Of a stretch of 64,000 bases of DNA, positions 21,405-34,821 are shown in pieces. Within the stretch, counting starts at the first letter, position 1; each line of letters opens with the position of its first letter. A program made the translations under genes and the position numbers. Origin of the DNA: Rhodosorus marinus (lineage: Eukaryota; Rhodophyta; Stylonematophyceae; Stylonematales; Stylonemataceae). The stretch is taken from the NCBI GenBank assembly GCA_029953675.1, contig JAMWBK010000003.1:1612001-1676000 (forward strand). The letters run 5' to 3'. Under the pieces are notes generated by a model. The model saw only the letters and a program-made list of their open reading frames with translations, was not told the DNA's origin and made no database searches.

Positions 21405-23418
21405 ACGATCACCCCCAGTTCAACATCGTACGCAACCTCTGCTCTCACCCATATCCATCTTTTTGATGCCATGCTAGTAGACACCATAAACATCCAGTAC
21501 CCATCCATTCACCAACTCTAAGCAACGACAATCCCTCACCAGAAAGCAATAGCAGATTTGTCAACGGCTAGTCTGGTGAATACCTCTTTTGGAAATTTTC
21601 ATTAGGAGCACGTTGAAGTCACAATTTTCACTATAATTCCGTCTGTACCAATCAAATCGACCACGGATGCAAAATACCAAAATATTTAACAAAACCGCAA
21701 AAAGCATTCCCCGCAAATTCGAGGTCACTTCCAATCAGATACGGGCAAACCCATGGCGGGAACTTCATATATTGATTGAGGAGATTTCTTCGATTGAATA
21801 AGAATAGCTATGCAACAGTACATCCGTGTGGGTACTACTTGTGGAGTTGAAATTGTGTGGATTGGGTTCCTTGTTTTTATGCCCGCTGGAAGGCCCGTTT
21901 TTGTTTTTGAATTGAATAAAAAAAAGGCCCGGCACCTCAATGCGCTAATGAAAATTGGAATAATATTTATGTATTGCTTCTCAGTTTTGAGAGGGGTCTA
22001 ATTATCTTCATACAAGGTGAAATGATTGGAAGGAGTATCATCAGGGAACATGTATTATGTTGTAAAAATATATTCATTTCAGATTCTAGCCAAATGAAAT
22101 AGTTCATTTATCATCCTTGGAATTTCTCATATCCAATGAAAAGGAGGAAACATAAATTACCATTTATTTTTACGCTTAGACATTGATAACGTAATTGTAT
22201 TTATGAAATATTTTCGATGATGCGTTTGGGGAATTAAGCACAAACAACTACCGCCCCTAACCCACATCTGTTACTCTTCAGAACATTGGAAGAAAGAATA
22301 TAAATACATTTTTACAATGCTATGCGGAAGTGCACTACCCTCATGACGAATTTCTGAAAATATTTGCTCAGTTCGTCACTGCATAGTTTTTCAGTTAAAA
22401 ATAGACTATATGAATCTGCTCAGGAAAACGACTGGATGTCATCACATTACGATGGAAAAAGCATAAATTATATGAAGAAAGTTGTTGATGTCAGTCATAT
22501 AAGTCAAAAAAGGGTCGGATTTCAGACTTATATCTCGAAGTTGAGGTTGAGGGGTAATTGATCGCAGCTCGGGACCGAAAACAACTAATTAATTTCAGTA
22601 TTACAAACATCTGATCTTCTCCGAAATACGTTTAAGAGGGGTATGAACTGCACAGCTCCTCGAAATAAAAATTTACCAAACGAGCGTTCATGCAAATATC
22701 CGTAACTACTAGTTGCGGTAATTACGTTTATTCCATATTCATAATATGTTTAAAATAATCAATATATCAAAGATATTGATGAAATTACATGTAATTGCGA
22801 ATTCAAGACGAGCAAAAACGATGAACATATAACCTCCGGGTCTCCGAAGTTCGTTTTTGAGAAGATTTTTTTGGGCCAAAGGAAAACGGGATGTGTTCTC
22901 GATTGCAAGGTTGGGAAAGTGGTTTTCAGCTATCCTTCTCTTTGCGGGGGAAAAAGCTCTCGAAAAGGTTTTACCTAAGTACTGATATTAGGAGGAGGGA
23001 TGAAGGGCTTGGGAAGGGATGAAGGTGGAGGTTGGAGTGAGTATCTTGTGAGAAGGAAAGTGCTTGCACTTAGTGTGATAAGTGTATCAATGTAAACGGG
23101 GAGGGGACTGGGTTAGTATTTTGTTTGTTTGACGTGAATGACCATTTTTTTTTTGTGGGGGGGGTGGTGGGGGGTTGCCGAGAGGAGCGAGAGGAAAGCT
23201 TGATCTTTGCTGAAGGTATGTAAAGCCTGATTCTGATCGCGCTGGGTGGGAAGTGGTTATCATTGAGCTCCGTTTTGGGGAGGAGGGGGGTCAGCAGTTT
23301 TCGTTTGAACCAGTGATAGATCAAATCACTTACATTGACCTTATGAACTAATATTTGTTCAGCGACATTTTTTTTTTGGTGTAGGCGCTTCTTATTTTTG
23401 TGTACTGGTAGGTCAAAA
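21405..23418. other. AT-rich intergenic region, about 2 kb
   Basis: The divergent spacer between kinesin and the PP-repeat gene. The kinesin-side 140 bp is C/A-rich on the plus strand. The middle (21600-22850) is AT-rich without coding potential. From 22970 to 23300 the plus strand is strongly G-rich (AAGGGATGAAGGTGGAGGTTGG-type sequence and G runs), which fits the leader of the downstream plus-strand gene. Confidence 0.5.
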
Positions 23419-26400
23419 ATGAGTACTTCAGCGTATTTATCACCTGTCACGCTGTTGGTGAAGACTTCCGGATTCACCAGCTCATTTCAAAGTCGATATC
23501 GTGGGCAACACCTTGTAGCTCAACGTTCCCTGAATGACCCAACGGCTGTTGTAAGGCAGGGTGTGCATCACGATGAAGTTCAAGATCCCAGGTCAGACGA
23601 GGACTTGGAAGTTGGAACAGGATTTACTCCGGATCAAGATAGCGGCGTCGACTCTGGCGGAACGGAGGATACCAGCGCAGAAACTGAATCTACACCCCAG
23701 TCTGTCGGACTTAAGTTAGTGGACGAGCTCGCCGCGTCCTCCGGAAACAGGGGCAAAGGGAAGAGAAGACGGGTGAGAGACCACGCAAACTGCGTTTGTA
23801 CCATATACTCCTAACGTTGCTTGCTCCTGGATGCGATGTAGGCTCAATCTGGTGTCATAAGAGCAGCAGATGCACGAGAAAGGTTACAACTACTTGTCTC
23901 CAAGCACGGAAAGGGAAAGGCCCTTAAGAAAGGATTGAGAAACGAGGCATCCAAAGAATTCACGGAGCTCATCGCCGCCTGTGGAAGAAGTGGCCTGTAC
24001 AAGCTCGGATTGGATGCTTATGAGGAGGCAGTTCGGTACGCCGTTTCATAAGTAGTTATTTCCACTGCACATTCTTAGACGTTGGCCTGTGTTAGGAATA
24101 TTGGTATGGATGCAGAGCTTGGGGCAGCTGCCTTCAGAGCAGCCCTATCGGCGAAGTACTTTTCCACTGTGAAACGAATCTACCAGTCCGCCTCACAGCA
24201 GGGAATTATATTTCCGGACAACATCTATTCCATTGCTGTGGGTGGACTGGTTCTGTGTGGCAGACTTGAGGAGGGCCTTGCAATGAAGTCAAGGCTCGAG
24301 AGTAGGGGAGGAAAACTGGAGCTTTTCGGCTACAATGCGATTATTGAGGTAATGAGCTCCAGCTTTATTGGTCTGATGGGAGAAGTCAGTTTTTTCGTGT
24401 CCTAGTCTGGGACTTACAGTGTTTTTTCTGGTTATGATATTAGCATCATGCGGCAAAGGGGGAGCTTAGGAAGGTGTTAGATGTGCTCGCTGAAGTAGAA
24501 GCAATTGGCCACAAGGTATCCCACCACACCGAATCCCTGGTGCTGCGAGCGGTGTTCAGAACTGGTCTTGGCTTGCCGGGATGCCTTGACTGGATAGAGG
24601 AGCATAACTTCGAAGTCTCAAGAGCAGCGCTTCAGGCAGTGCTAGAGGAGAGTCTTTCCCTTAATGATAGAAAAGGAGCCGCGGAAGTTTTGGAACTCAT
24701 GCGCAAGCATCGGAAGTGGGCAAGAGTGAGGACCTACAACGCGTTCATCGAACATTTCGCTGCTTCCAGTGACATTGAAGGAGCCATGAAGACTTTCAAG
24801 GCTTTGGCGGTAAAAGATCGCTTGCCGCATGTTGACGTCCAAAGGGAGGTATCAGCGCTGAACTTTTTGGCTACGTTTCCTCTTAGGTGGCGAATATTGT
24901 TCCTACCGCACAGTCTTATTTCTTGCTCGCTTTAGCCGCGGTCAACAGCGGTAAGCGGTTAGAAGAAGTTGAAGATATGTTCTTCCAGGGAGCCAGCGAG
25001 GGAGTCCAGAGTACCTACTTTTCATACAACACGCGTGCCATACTTGCAGCTAGAGCGGGAGAAGATGTCACACCGATATACCAGGAAATGTATGAGGAGG
25101 GTTTTGCTCCTGATGACACATCCTTCTACCACGCATTTGAATCAATGAGCCTCAGACCGGAGAAGGACATGGTGACCCATGCTCTTAGCTTACTCTCGTA
25201 AGGTTTCCCAGAAGCCACACCAACATAGCTTCTATCAAAGTTCACGAGTCTGAGACGGACTTCGCTTGTTTTCCAACTATCCAAGAATGATGGATCGTAT
25301 GGGACTTCTCGGAAGTCGGCGGTCGATGAATGCGCTTTTGAAAGTCCTTTGCAGAGCGGGAGCCGCAGTGCGGGCAGTTGAGCTTTACCAAAGCATGGTT
25401 ACCATGGGCGTAGAAGAAGAGACAATGGCGCCAGACTTTGAGACATACGAACTGGCGCTGCTGGCGTGCGGAAATGGGAAGCGGATGGACCTCGCAGTTG
25501 GCGTCTTTCGGGAGCTTGAACAAAGAAATATTCAACCTACTGTGGCTCTGTATTCTACGCTGGTCATGGTATGTTTCGTGCGAGTGCTGGACGGCTGAGG
25601 CCTGTCACGATGTCGAGCATGCATTTATTTCAATCTTGTTTTTTGTTATGCAAGGGCTTCGGAAACAGCAGCGATTTTGAAAGTGCCCTTGGAGTATGGA
25701 AGGAAATGAAGGAGAAAGGCTTGCGAGCGAACAGGACAGCTTACAAAAGGATGGTTGATGCCTGTTTGAAACATCCTCAAGGAATTGCGCATGCATGCAC
25801 TACGCTCGAGGAAATGACTGCGATGGGCTTCTCAATGGACAACGAGTACTACGACACCCTTCTGAAAGGCTATGGTCGCGCCAGGGAATTGGAAAAGGTT
25901 TGTGAATACCGCTCGAGATTCGTCATCTTCAACCTAGTTAAACGCTAACAGCAAGTCCTGTGTTGGTGCAGGTCGTTGCAAGGTTCCGGAATATCAATAG
26001 ACCGGGGCCTGAGGTTGGGGAGGTTACGCTTGGTGCGGTGCTGAACGTCTGTAACAATGAGGAGTCTTTACCCACGGCAGATGAAGCCATAGATCGGATG
26101 GTTAGCAGTGGTAAGGAGCCCGATCAGAGTTCATGGTGAATTCAAGCCAAGCGAAATCGAGCAAGTTCTGAAATCCTACCTCATCCAACTGTTTGCAGGT
26201 ATCCGCCCGACGCGGCAGATGATGGACTACTTGCAGAACGGAAAGTCTGTTGCGAAGAGCAAGAACAAGATAATGCAGGACGTCTTTGGTCCTTCAGGTG
26301 TGGATATCGTACGTGAGTACCTCCCCAAGCAGAAGAAGAAGTATGTGGAATTCGATGCACTGCTCGACGGCTCGTTGTCGGAGCAAGTTGAGGAACTGAG

Positions 26401-26536
26401 CGTTGAAGAGCTTCCAGCCCAGCCTGATGACCGGCAGAAGGAAATCGCAACAAGGGAGAAGGCTCTCGAAAGACCCGCAAGTGCGAACAAGAGGCGCTTG
26501 GGAAGAAAAAAGTTGAATAGTCGGCAACGTCCGTGA
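23419..26536 (+). CDS. Pentatricopeptide-repeat (PPR) protein
   Basis: PPR proteins bind organelle RNA in a sequence-specific way and control its processing, stability or translation. Nine exons: 23419-23772, 23842-24035, 24096-24348, 24444-24848, 24887-25197, 25286-25568, 25655-25897, 25972-26110 and 26199-26536, total 839 residues, every phase closing. The N-terminus (MSTSAYLSPVTLLVKT) is Ser/Thr-rich and low in acidic residues like an organelle targeting peptide. Helical pairs of about 35 residues fill residues 150-720; clear ones are TYNAFIEHFAASSDIEGAMK and TAYKRMVDACLKHPQGIAH. The C-terminal 110 residues are acidic then basic, with no DYW or SMR domain. It ends 123 bp from the convergent RAD50 stop. 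Confidence 0.88.
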
Positions 26537-26659
26537 GTACGCGCTTTGTGGGCGAACGAGGTGTGAGCCTTTTTCGAGTGAAAATTTGGCGCGGATTCGA
26601 ACGGTTTAGCAACGAATGCCTGTATATTAGTTGTACTTTGCCTGTACAAAAAGCTTCCC

Positions 26660-29600
26660 CTAAGCAAAGGAGATGAGCTCCTGTTGCTTAACGCGGGAGA
26701 ACCCATCCGTGTCCTTGTAAACGAGATAATAAGAATCACAAATCTCACGTGAGCCCAGGAGCTCAATGAATTGTTCATCGTGAGTGATCAGAATCAGCTG
26801 GAAATTCGATTGCTTGCGCCGGTTGTTTATGATGTCCGCCAGGGATGCTGAGAGCTTCTCGATATTCCTTTGATCCAGATTCGTCGTAGGCTCGTCAAGT
26901 GCCAAAATCCCGCAATCAAACGCGAAGCTCTCCGCGAGTGCCAATCGAATGATCAAGCATGCAAGAACTTTCTGACCAGCAGAGCAACGACCCCTCATGT
27001 CAAGTAAAGCATCCCCCCTTCTCATCACGACCCTGTAGTTGTAGTTTCGCTTTGCAGGGGCAGATAATTTTACGCTCTCCGCGTTGTCCGCATCAGAGGC
27101 TATTTCAATGTAATCGATATCGTTTCCTTGGTACGTTGTTTGCCAGAGCTCTTTCACTGTCTTGTTGATTTCGGACATCTTCATGGTATGGTATGTCATA
27201 AGTGCGTGATCCAGCGCTCGGTGGTACTTTTCGAGGTCAGCGCTAGCGAGTTCTACGGTCTTCACATCAATGACTATCCTGTTGTACGCCTTATGACTGC
27301 CTTTCAGGTCGGCGCTCTTAATGTCTTCTCCAAGGGCGTCCAACCGGTGCTGAAATCCCTGCGATTTTCCTTCTGTGCTCATTCTTTGGGAATTCAGCTT
27401 GTTAAGTAAGCTGAGAGTCTACAACGATCACAAAACTTTCATTAGCGCTCTGAAATTTAGGTGAAGCTAGGCACGGAAAAGCGAGCCTACCTTTCGATGG
27501 TCCTCCTCAACGTGTCGCCCTTCCTCGATTTCTTCAATGTCAGATCGAGCTTTGACGATCTCGCTTTCAATTTCAGAAATCTGCCCTGCGATCTTTCGAT
27601 ATCGCAGGTTATCGTTCATATTTCGCATCATTTGCTCGAACTGAAGCGATTTGTCTGCGTCTGATCCATCGGATCCTTCAAGCTTCTTGAGCTCAGTGTT
27701 GAGCTCTTTGATCTTCTTGTCAACTTCTTGATATCTCAGCTCAAGTTGCTCGAGTTCGTCATCCTTCTCGGCTGTTGAATGCGATTGTATGCTCGCCTTT
27801 ATCTTCTTGAAAGATGATACTATATCTCTGAGAGAAGTCAGTTTTTCCCGGCTAAGCTTCTCCTCGTTTGTGAACTCTGTGAAACGTCAGGCACGAAGCT
27901 TAGGTTTGGTGGGCTACCGCGTGGACCTAGATCAGCTGGCGGGTTGTTCATATTACCATCCTCAAGGTCCCTTACTTGCTTTTTGGCCTTTCTCTCTTGT
28001 TCACTAACTTCAGTAAGTTCGTCCGCCAACGACTTCAATTTCAGCTGAAGGTCAGCTGCGGCGCTGGACAATTCAAGAACCTCCGTTTGCACTCGCTTTC
28101 GACCTTCGACCTTTGATACGTTGAAGGTTTCTGTTAAGGTCTTCTTAAGCGGGGCGTCGACTCCAAGTATGTTTGGCGTACCCCCACTTACCTGGTACTC
28201 AAGCTCTCGCAATTTTTCCTTCTGATTATTTATCGCTTTCTCACTGTTTGAAATTTCAACGAAATGCGCCTCTCTTTGCTGCTGTAATTTCTCGGATTCT
28301 TTGGCAAGCTTGTCGCTCTGCTCGTGGCAGGCCATGAGCTCCTCGTCAATGTCGGAAATTGTTCTGGCCAACTTCGATATTCCATGCCTTTTCCTTTCTT
28401 CATCCAAGTCCTTCTCGATTCTTTCACGCTCCTTTCTAAGAAGACCGAGCTCCTGTTGCAGTCGTTTCAGTTCATCAATTTCTTTTGCCCGTGAAGAAGC
28501 AAACGCGGCGTCAATTTCCCGAGCCCTTGCGGAACCAGCGAGCTTGGATAGCGCAGCAGCACGCCCGTCCCTGATCTTCCCTTCCTCCTCGAGTCTTCTA
28601 TCAAGAACCTTCTTTTCCTTGTACAAGGGTACTAGTTTTGCAAGGTTATCGTATTTGCTACGCTGACTCGCAGCAGCGCGCTCTTTCTGATTACACAACA
28701 GCGAATGCCTTCTTTAGAGTAGGAACTGGTGGGTGATGCTGGCGGACTTTATGACGTCCTTACCTCTGCAAGCTTCTCACCCAGACTTCTCTGCATACGC
28801 TTAGTCAGCGTTTTTATCAAAGCATCGAGGTCAATCGGAGACTCAAAGCCCCTAGTGCAAGTCGGGCAACATTCGGTCTCTTGACCGCGTTCTATCAGCG
28901 ACTTGATAAACTCTCCACCAAAACGCTGCATTCGTGCTTCCTCTAGCAGCTCCTCCGCTAGCTGTTTCTCCTTTTCCAGTTGGGTCTGCATCTGGTCGTA
29001 CATGAGCTGAGGGGTTCGGTGTACAGTCGACTCTTGTATCTTCTGGCTCACAAGATCAGCGTCCTCTGCAACAGTCAAACAAGGTATATACGAATCGAAG
29101 TGAGCCCGTCAAGAAATACTTCCCGGCTGAACGCCTCAGCGCATTGCTTTGATAAGAGCACAAGAGAACCTACTCTTGAGTTCGTCTACCCTAGAATTCA
29201 TGAAGTTGAGCTCAAATTCCTTCGCTCTCATAGATGCTTTCTCCTCTAAAATGGAAGCCTCTAGGTCACGCCATCCTTTGTCCATTTCCGCAATCGTTCT
29301 CGCAAGGAGTTCGTGAACAGCCGAAGACTCCTTTGAAGACGTGCCTTGGCTAACTGACTTCGCATAGGCCAGGATTTTCGAGTCTTTCACCTTAATTGCC
29401 TCCGTTTTCTCTTCGAGCTGCTCCTTGAGGAACTCAACTCTGGCTCGTGTGTCCTCAGATTGAGAGATTGTTCTTCGTTCATCATGTAAGGAAGAGATTT
29501 GGTTTCTCAGCTCATGCAGCATCCGTTGGTTTTCTTTGTGGGCACCATCCATGTGACTTGTGCCCTTCTGTTTCAATGAATCCAAAGAATCAGTTGCTCT

Positions 29601-31528
29601 TCTCAACCGCTCCTTCTCCACAACCAGCTCCTCCTCCGGATCTTCGGCACCTGAAACAGGGTCAGAAATGTGAGCCCTCAGGCATCCACAGCTGTAAGAG
29701 TAAGTGGGCTCTGAGTGAAAGACCTAACTCGTCGAAGTCCGCAAAGACTCTCGAAGCTTGAAAGCTGTTTGTCTTTTGTCAGCTAGCGATTCCTGGGTGT
29801 CCTTCATGGAAGTTTCCAGCTGCTTAATCTGCAGCTTGTCCTCGTTCAATTCGGCCTGGTAGGCGGAGAGTTTCTTTCTGTTCTCTTCCATTGAATTTTC
29901 GAATTCAGCTTCAGCTGTGCGTTGTTTCTGTAGTCAGAGAGCGCGGGAATCCAGGTTTAAGCACTGCACTCCTGTTGGTGAAGGACATCCTGTTTCTCCT
30001 GGCTCACCAATTCCAGCATCTTATCCCACATTTCGTCTGAATCCGTGTCAGCTAGAGCTTTCCCCTCGATGACGTTCTCCCCTCTACTGACGAGGTCCGT
30101 CTTCACACTCGCCATTTCTTCTTTCGTATCCGCGAGAATCAGCTCTAGCGCTTGCAAGCGACCCCGTTGGCCAGTGAGTAGCTTGTGCTGCTCCTGTAGC
30201 CTTTCGATATCTTTGCTTATCACCCTGATCTGATCCTGTCTAGTTGCTCTGGAAGTCTTTATACTCTCCAGCTTCATAGATCGCAAAGAAACCGCACTCA
30301 GCGCAAGACTGTTAGGCACGTGAACAGGTAGTTGACCCGACCTTACCTTTTCATTTGCTTGCTTGATCCAGTTCATCAACTCAGAGTCGTCGTCCTCCAA
30401 TTCGTCCTCTAGTTCAGAGAAAACATGTTGTTTCGCATCTTCCTTTGCTTGTTTCTGAGCTTCCATCTGCTGTACGCGTTCTTTGATCGTCTTCAGTCCG
30501 CGTAATTTCTCCTCGACCCCGTTCAAATCAGACTGCACAGTGGAGACTTGGTCCTCGAAGGACTTGACTTCATCATCCAGACGCTGCTTTTCTTCTTTGA
30601 CTTTGTCGTATTCGCTGGTCAGCTTTTCCGCTCGCTCTACCCTGTCCTGTTTGGTTGTAAAGAGATCAGGTAAGATCTAACAAGAAAAGGCCTAGTTGCA
30701 AGCAGGACTGGACGAATACTTACTTTCCACAACATCAGCTCTGCCTTTTTCTCCCGGACAATCGTTGAATGCTCCTTTCTTTGCTTTCTTATTGATTCAA
30801 GAGCCTTGGTGTATCTGGTAGAAGCGAAAATGTCATCAAACTTTTCCTTCAACTTTTTCCCATCGCCAAGGGGCCACATGCTCTCTTCCTGATGAACGAA
30901 AATCACATTTTCTAGAATCGCCTTCGAAACGCCCATGAGCTCAGGTACTGTCTTATTAACATCATTGCACCTGGTTTGATCGCGATTGAAGGTGAGCACC
31001 TGGTATCCTCAGCTTTCTCTGGATTCGCAAGGCGTACCGGTGGGAGATTGTCTGCTTTTCTCCGTGTTCATTTGTATATTGCAAGCTTTGCTCGACGGTC
31101 TTGAACTCCTGCCTTCGGGTAGCCTTGTTCGTAACCTGGCATGAACACATGCGTGGGGAAGCCACAAAGAGTTTCCTGTGTAAGAGGTTGGGTCGCGCGT
31201 GTTGATTTCTGAAAACGTCTCGGCAAACCTGAAACTGCCGATTCACAATGATTTTCTTGTTTGAAACATCGGTGAACTGTAATCTTATCTTAGCCTTTGT
31301 CTCTGTGGTGCTGGCAATCTTCGGATCGTGAATGAAAGCTCCTCCTTTGTCCGTGAACGGTGGAAGATCTCCTGTGCACGCCATCTTGATACATTCAATA
31401 ACCGTCGTCTTTCCAGCTCCATTATGTCCAAGAATGATAGTCAGCGGCTTAAAAAACCTCAACGTAACTTCGTTCTGCGGCTCAAAACTCCGTATTCCGG
31501 AGATTCCAATCTTGTCGATCGTTGTCAT
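26660..31528 (-). CDS. RAD50: DNA repair ATPase RAD50
   Basis: SMC-like subunit of the MRE11-RAD50-NBS1 complex, which tethers and processes DNA double-strand breaks. Eleven exons: 31528-31229, 31135-31038, 30970-30724, 30646-30008, 29927-29729, 29650-29174, 29065-28764, 28686-28192, 28143-27957, 27876-27491 and 27418-26660, total 1362 residues (human 1312). N-terminal Walker A is GHNGAGKTT, with His where Pro, Ala or Ser is usual. Then the VHQEES Q-loop, two coiled-coil arms, and the zinc hook CPTC near the middle. At the C-terminus are signature MRGRCSAGQKVLA, Walker B and D-loop ILALDEPTTNLD, and THDEQF. The starts of exons 4 and 9 have alternative in-phase acceptors. Met at 31528 aligns with the family start; an in-frame Met lies four codons upstream. 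Confidence 0.95.
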
Positions 31529-32557
31529 TGCCCATTTCACCCCCTACAGCTCTTGCGAAACTCCAGAGCTACGAGAGTAATCTACTCGCCTGATACCTTA
31601 GGAATAGATCCAACCATTTGTATATGAGGTCTTCCTCATTCCTACTCAGCGCTCTCAGATCTGTAGATCAACACCAGCAAAGTACATTGAGATCATTCAA
31701 AAACAACTTAAAAATGGAAGACAGAACCCATTACCAATTTTTAGTATATTTTCATTAGCCAGAGATACTAGGCTCATGATACCAGCGATTCGATTCATGA
31801 ACCAGAATCTGGTAATGAAACTGGAATCCTTATTGAAATAGCTTTTAATACGTTGTTTGTTGATATCGTTGAATTTTAGATCTTTTTGTTTTTGCCTGAA
31901 CTGCCGCGAGGGATGTTACTGTCAGGTTTGTCGTGGGACCGCAATGCTGGCTGGGGAGTGGAAGACGACGGGTGCCTTGATACTCTAATACCTTATAAAG
32001 AATACAGCTCGAAAGGTTGCCAGGATTGTTGAACTTTGGTTTTTATACACCGCAGTGGTGTTTAGCATGCGTGACCTGTTTTGATTGGCAACAATGAGAC
32101 CTCCGCTCCAAAATACCGGGTGTTTGCGGCTACGGAGTTACTATGCTAAAACATCGTAAGACTTGCCAGTCATCACGGCTACGATGTGGCGCTGTCGGCG
32201 CGCTTGGAAATTCACTTTGAATAAAAAACAACCATGGTCGGGACTCCCAGCAACTCATAGGAATTCTTAACTGGCCAAGGCATATCTGTCCACATGATCC
32301 TCGAAGAATAGATGCGCAGTGCCTTCACAAGGCGGCTTGCTATTGAAACACCCTTCCCGAGTAGCAAAGGATACGTAAGCGATGACCATATTTTGGGTGA
32401 AAGCCAGCAACTGCAAACGAGCACCAGTTATGCGTTTGTTATCTGTGGTTCTTGTTATTCTGAAGTATGTGTCATAGTGTTCTAACATGAAAACGGGACT
32501 TGCGGAGGACTAAAATTGGAGCCCAACTAAACTTCCCTGCGGATGGGTGGACTGCCT
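31529..32557. other. Spacer between RAD50 and HSP60
   Basis: RAD50 promoter side and HSP60 3' side. A 73-residue minus-strand frame at 32267-32488 looks mildly protein-like but matches nothing and lacks a supported second exon, so I leave it uncalled. No other feature seen. Confidence 0.45.
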
Positions 32558-34821
32558 CTAGTACATCCCTTCCATTCCTCCCATTCCTCCCATTCCTCCA
32601 GCACCGCCACCCATCTCAGGTGCAGCCTTCTTGTCCTCCGGGTTCTGAACCACCATACATTCAGTAGTAGTCATAAGAGAACCTACACTCGCAGCTCTCT
32701 CGAGAGCTGTGCGGACGACCTGAAAAAAAATGATAAAGCGATTCAAGCAATTCAGCAGACAAACTAATGGCAAGCCGTGCAAGTCTGATGTAGCTACCTT
32801 AGTGGGGTCAATGATTCCGCTCTTGATGAGGTCCGTGTAGTTGTCTGTTGCAGCATCATATCCATAGCCGATATCCTTGCTCTGGGCTGTCAATAATTTC
32901 TCCACGACGACTGATCCCTCAACACCGGCGTTTTGGGCGATCGCCAAAGTTGGCACTCGGAGGGCCTTCCTAACAATGTCTATTCCAACATTTTGGTCGA
33001 AATTGTTTCCCTTAAGACCCTCAAGGGCCTCCTTCGAAGCTCTGAGAAGGGCCGTACCGCCACCGGGAACAATTCCCTGTGCGTACACAAGAGCTTCAGT
33101 AAGGGTACTCCTGCGGAGACACATGTAAGCGATCCCCCCACCTCTTCAACAGCCGCGCGGGTTGCGTTCAGTGCGTCCGTGAATCGGTCCTTCTTCTCCT
33201 TAACCTCTACTTCGGAATTGCCTCCAACCTTGATCACGGCTACACCACCGGACAGCTTTGCGAGCCGCTCTTGCAACTTTTCCTTTTCATATTCACTGCC
33301 GGAAGCGTCAATCGCTGTCTTGATGTTATCGCAACGTTCAGCAATTTCTTCTGCTTTTCCGGCTCCGTTCAGAATGATTGTATCATCCTTGGAAACAGTC
33401 ACCTTCTTGGCCTGCCCGAGAGCCTCAGCTCCCATGTCCTCAAGTTTCATATCGAGGTCATCGCTCGCAAGAGTAGCTCCGCTCATGACTGAGATATCTT
33501 GCAAGTTGGCCTTCCTATTGTCTCCAAATCCTGGGGCCTTAACGGCGACCACTTTCAAGCCTGTTTGACAACGAAAAGAAACGAGAGGCATCAGATACGT
33601 AGTTGCTTGACGGACTTCGCACAACGGTATTCAAGATATAACAACCTCCACGAAGCTTGTTGATGACTAGAGTTGCCAGGGCCTCGGACTCTACGTCCTC
33701 CGCAACGATCAGCAGAGGCGCTCCTTGCCGAGATATGGATTCCAGAATTGGGATCAGTTGCTGTGCGGATGAAATTTTCTTCTCCACAAGCAGAATATAG
33801 CAGTTCTCCATCTCAGCTTTCTGGGTTTTGGCGTCAGTGACAAAGTAGGGGGAAATGTATCCCCTGTCAAACTTCATTCCCTCAACAATTTCAAGCTCAT
33901 CTTCCGTCGTCTTGCCGTCAGATACGGTAATTGTTCCTGGCAGTTACATCAATTGTGAACCACCTGTGTCAGATAATTCGCCATACTGTACTTGGACAAC
34001 TGATTGAAGACAGGCGATTGCGAACCTTCCCGACCAACCTTCTCCATGGAATCTGCGATAAGGTTTCCAATCGACGCGTCGCCGTTCGCGGAGATTGTCG
34101 CCACCTAAGTGTGAAACAAATCCAAATGAGGCCCAAGCTTGCTTCATAGCTTCATGAAGGGTTCAACTTACGGAACTGATTTCCTCCTTCGAGTCGATCA
34201 TTCTGGTCATCGATTTCAGATGATCGAACACCTTGGCGCATGCCAGATCAATCCCCCTCTTCAGGTCCATAGGGTTCATTCCTGCGGCTACTGCTTTGAT
34301 GCCCTCAGAATAGATGGCTCTGGTAAGTACAGTGGCGGTAGTAGTTCCGTCACCAGCGATGTCATTGGTGGAGTTTGCCACCGACTTGACCAGTTCCGCT
34401 CCCAGATTCATATGTTTATCCCTGAAGTCTATGTTCTTCGCAACAGTTACGCCATCCTTAGTGATCTGCGGGCCACCGTATGACTTTTCGATGATGACAT
34501 TTCGTCCCTTCGGACCGAGTGTAACCTAAGCAGTATTAAAATCCAAGGTCAAGCTGTGAGGTACAACTCCCATATCAGATCCTCTTGACCTGACGGTTCC
34601 AGACTCACTTGCACTGCATCTGCTAGGGCGTCCACGCCCTTCAGCATCAGGTTTCTTGCCTCCGTGGAAAACCTTAGATCCTTCCCACTGCTCATCCCAC
34701 GAATAGCTCTAGCCTGAAACGACACACGCGTCGATTCACGAATCGACACGAGCCCAACTCTTCCAAGCGTCCTTCCAATCATCTCGTCGTGTGTTACAGC
34801 CGAAATGCAACCAGGCAACAA
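32558..34821 (-). CDS. HSP60: Mitochondrial chaperonin HSP60 (Cpn60)
   Basis: Group I chaperonin that folds proteins in a double-ring cavity with Cpn10. Seven exons: 34821-34609, 34525-34172, 34104-34026, 33936-33646, 33560-33142, 33076-32798 and 32719-32558, total 598 residues from the first Met. The likely start is the Met at 34782 ([10 protein letters not shown]), giving an Arg/Ser-rich mitochondrial presequence before [13 protein letters not shown]. Diagnostic blocks: [23 protein letters not shown] (catalytic Asp included), [43 protein letters not shown] and the C-terminal GGM repeats. These repeats and the presequence favour mitochondria over plastid. A perfect three-unit heat-shock element lies about 650 bp upstream. 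Confidence 0.95.

Noticed and set aside
32267-32488. A 73-residue minus-strand frame 3' of HSP60
   Set aside because: No family likeness, no supported partner exon, and a position inside a likely 3' UTR.
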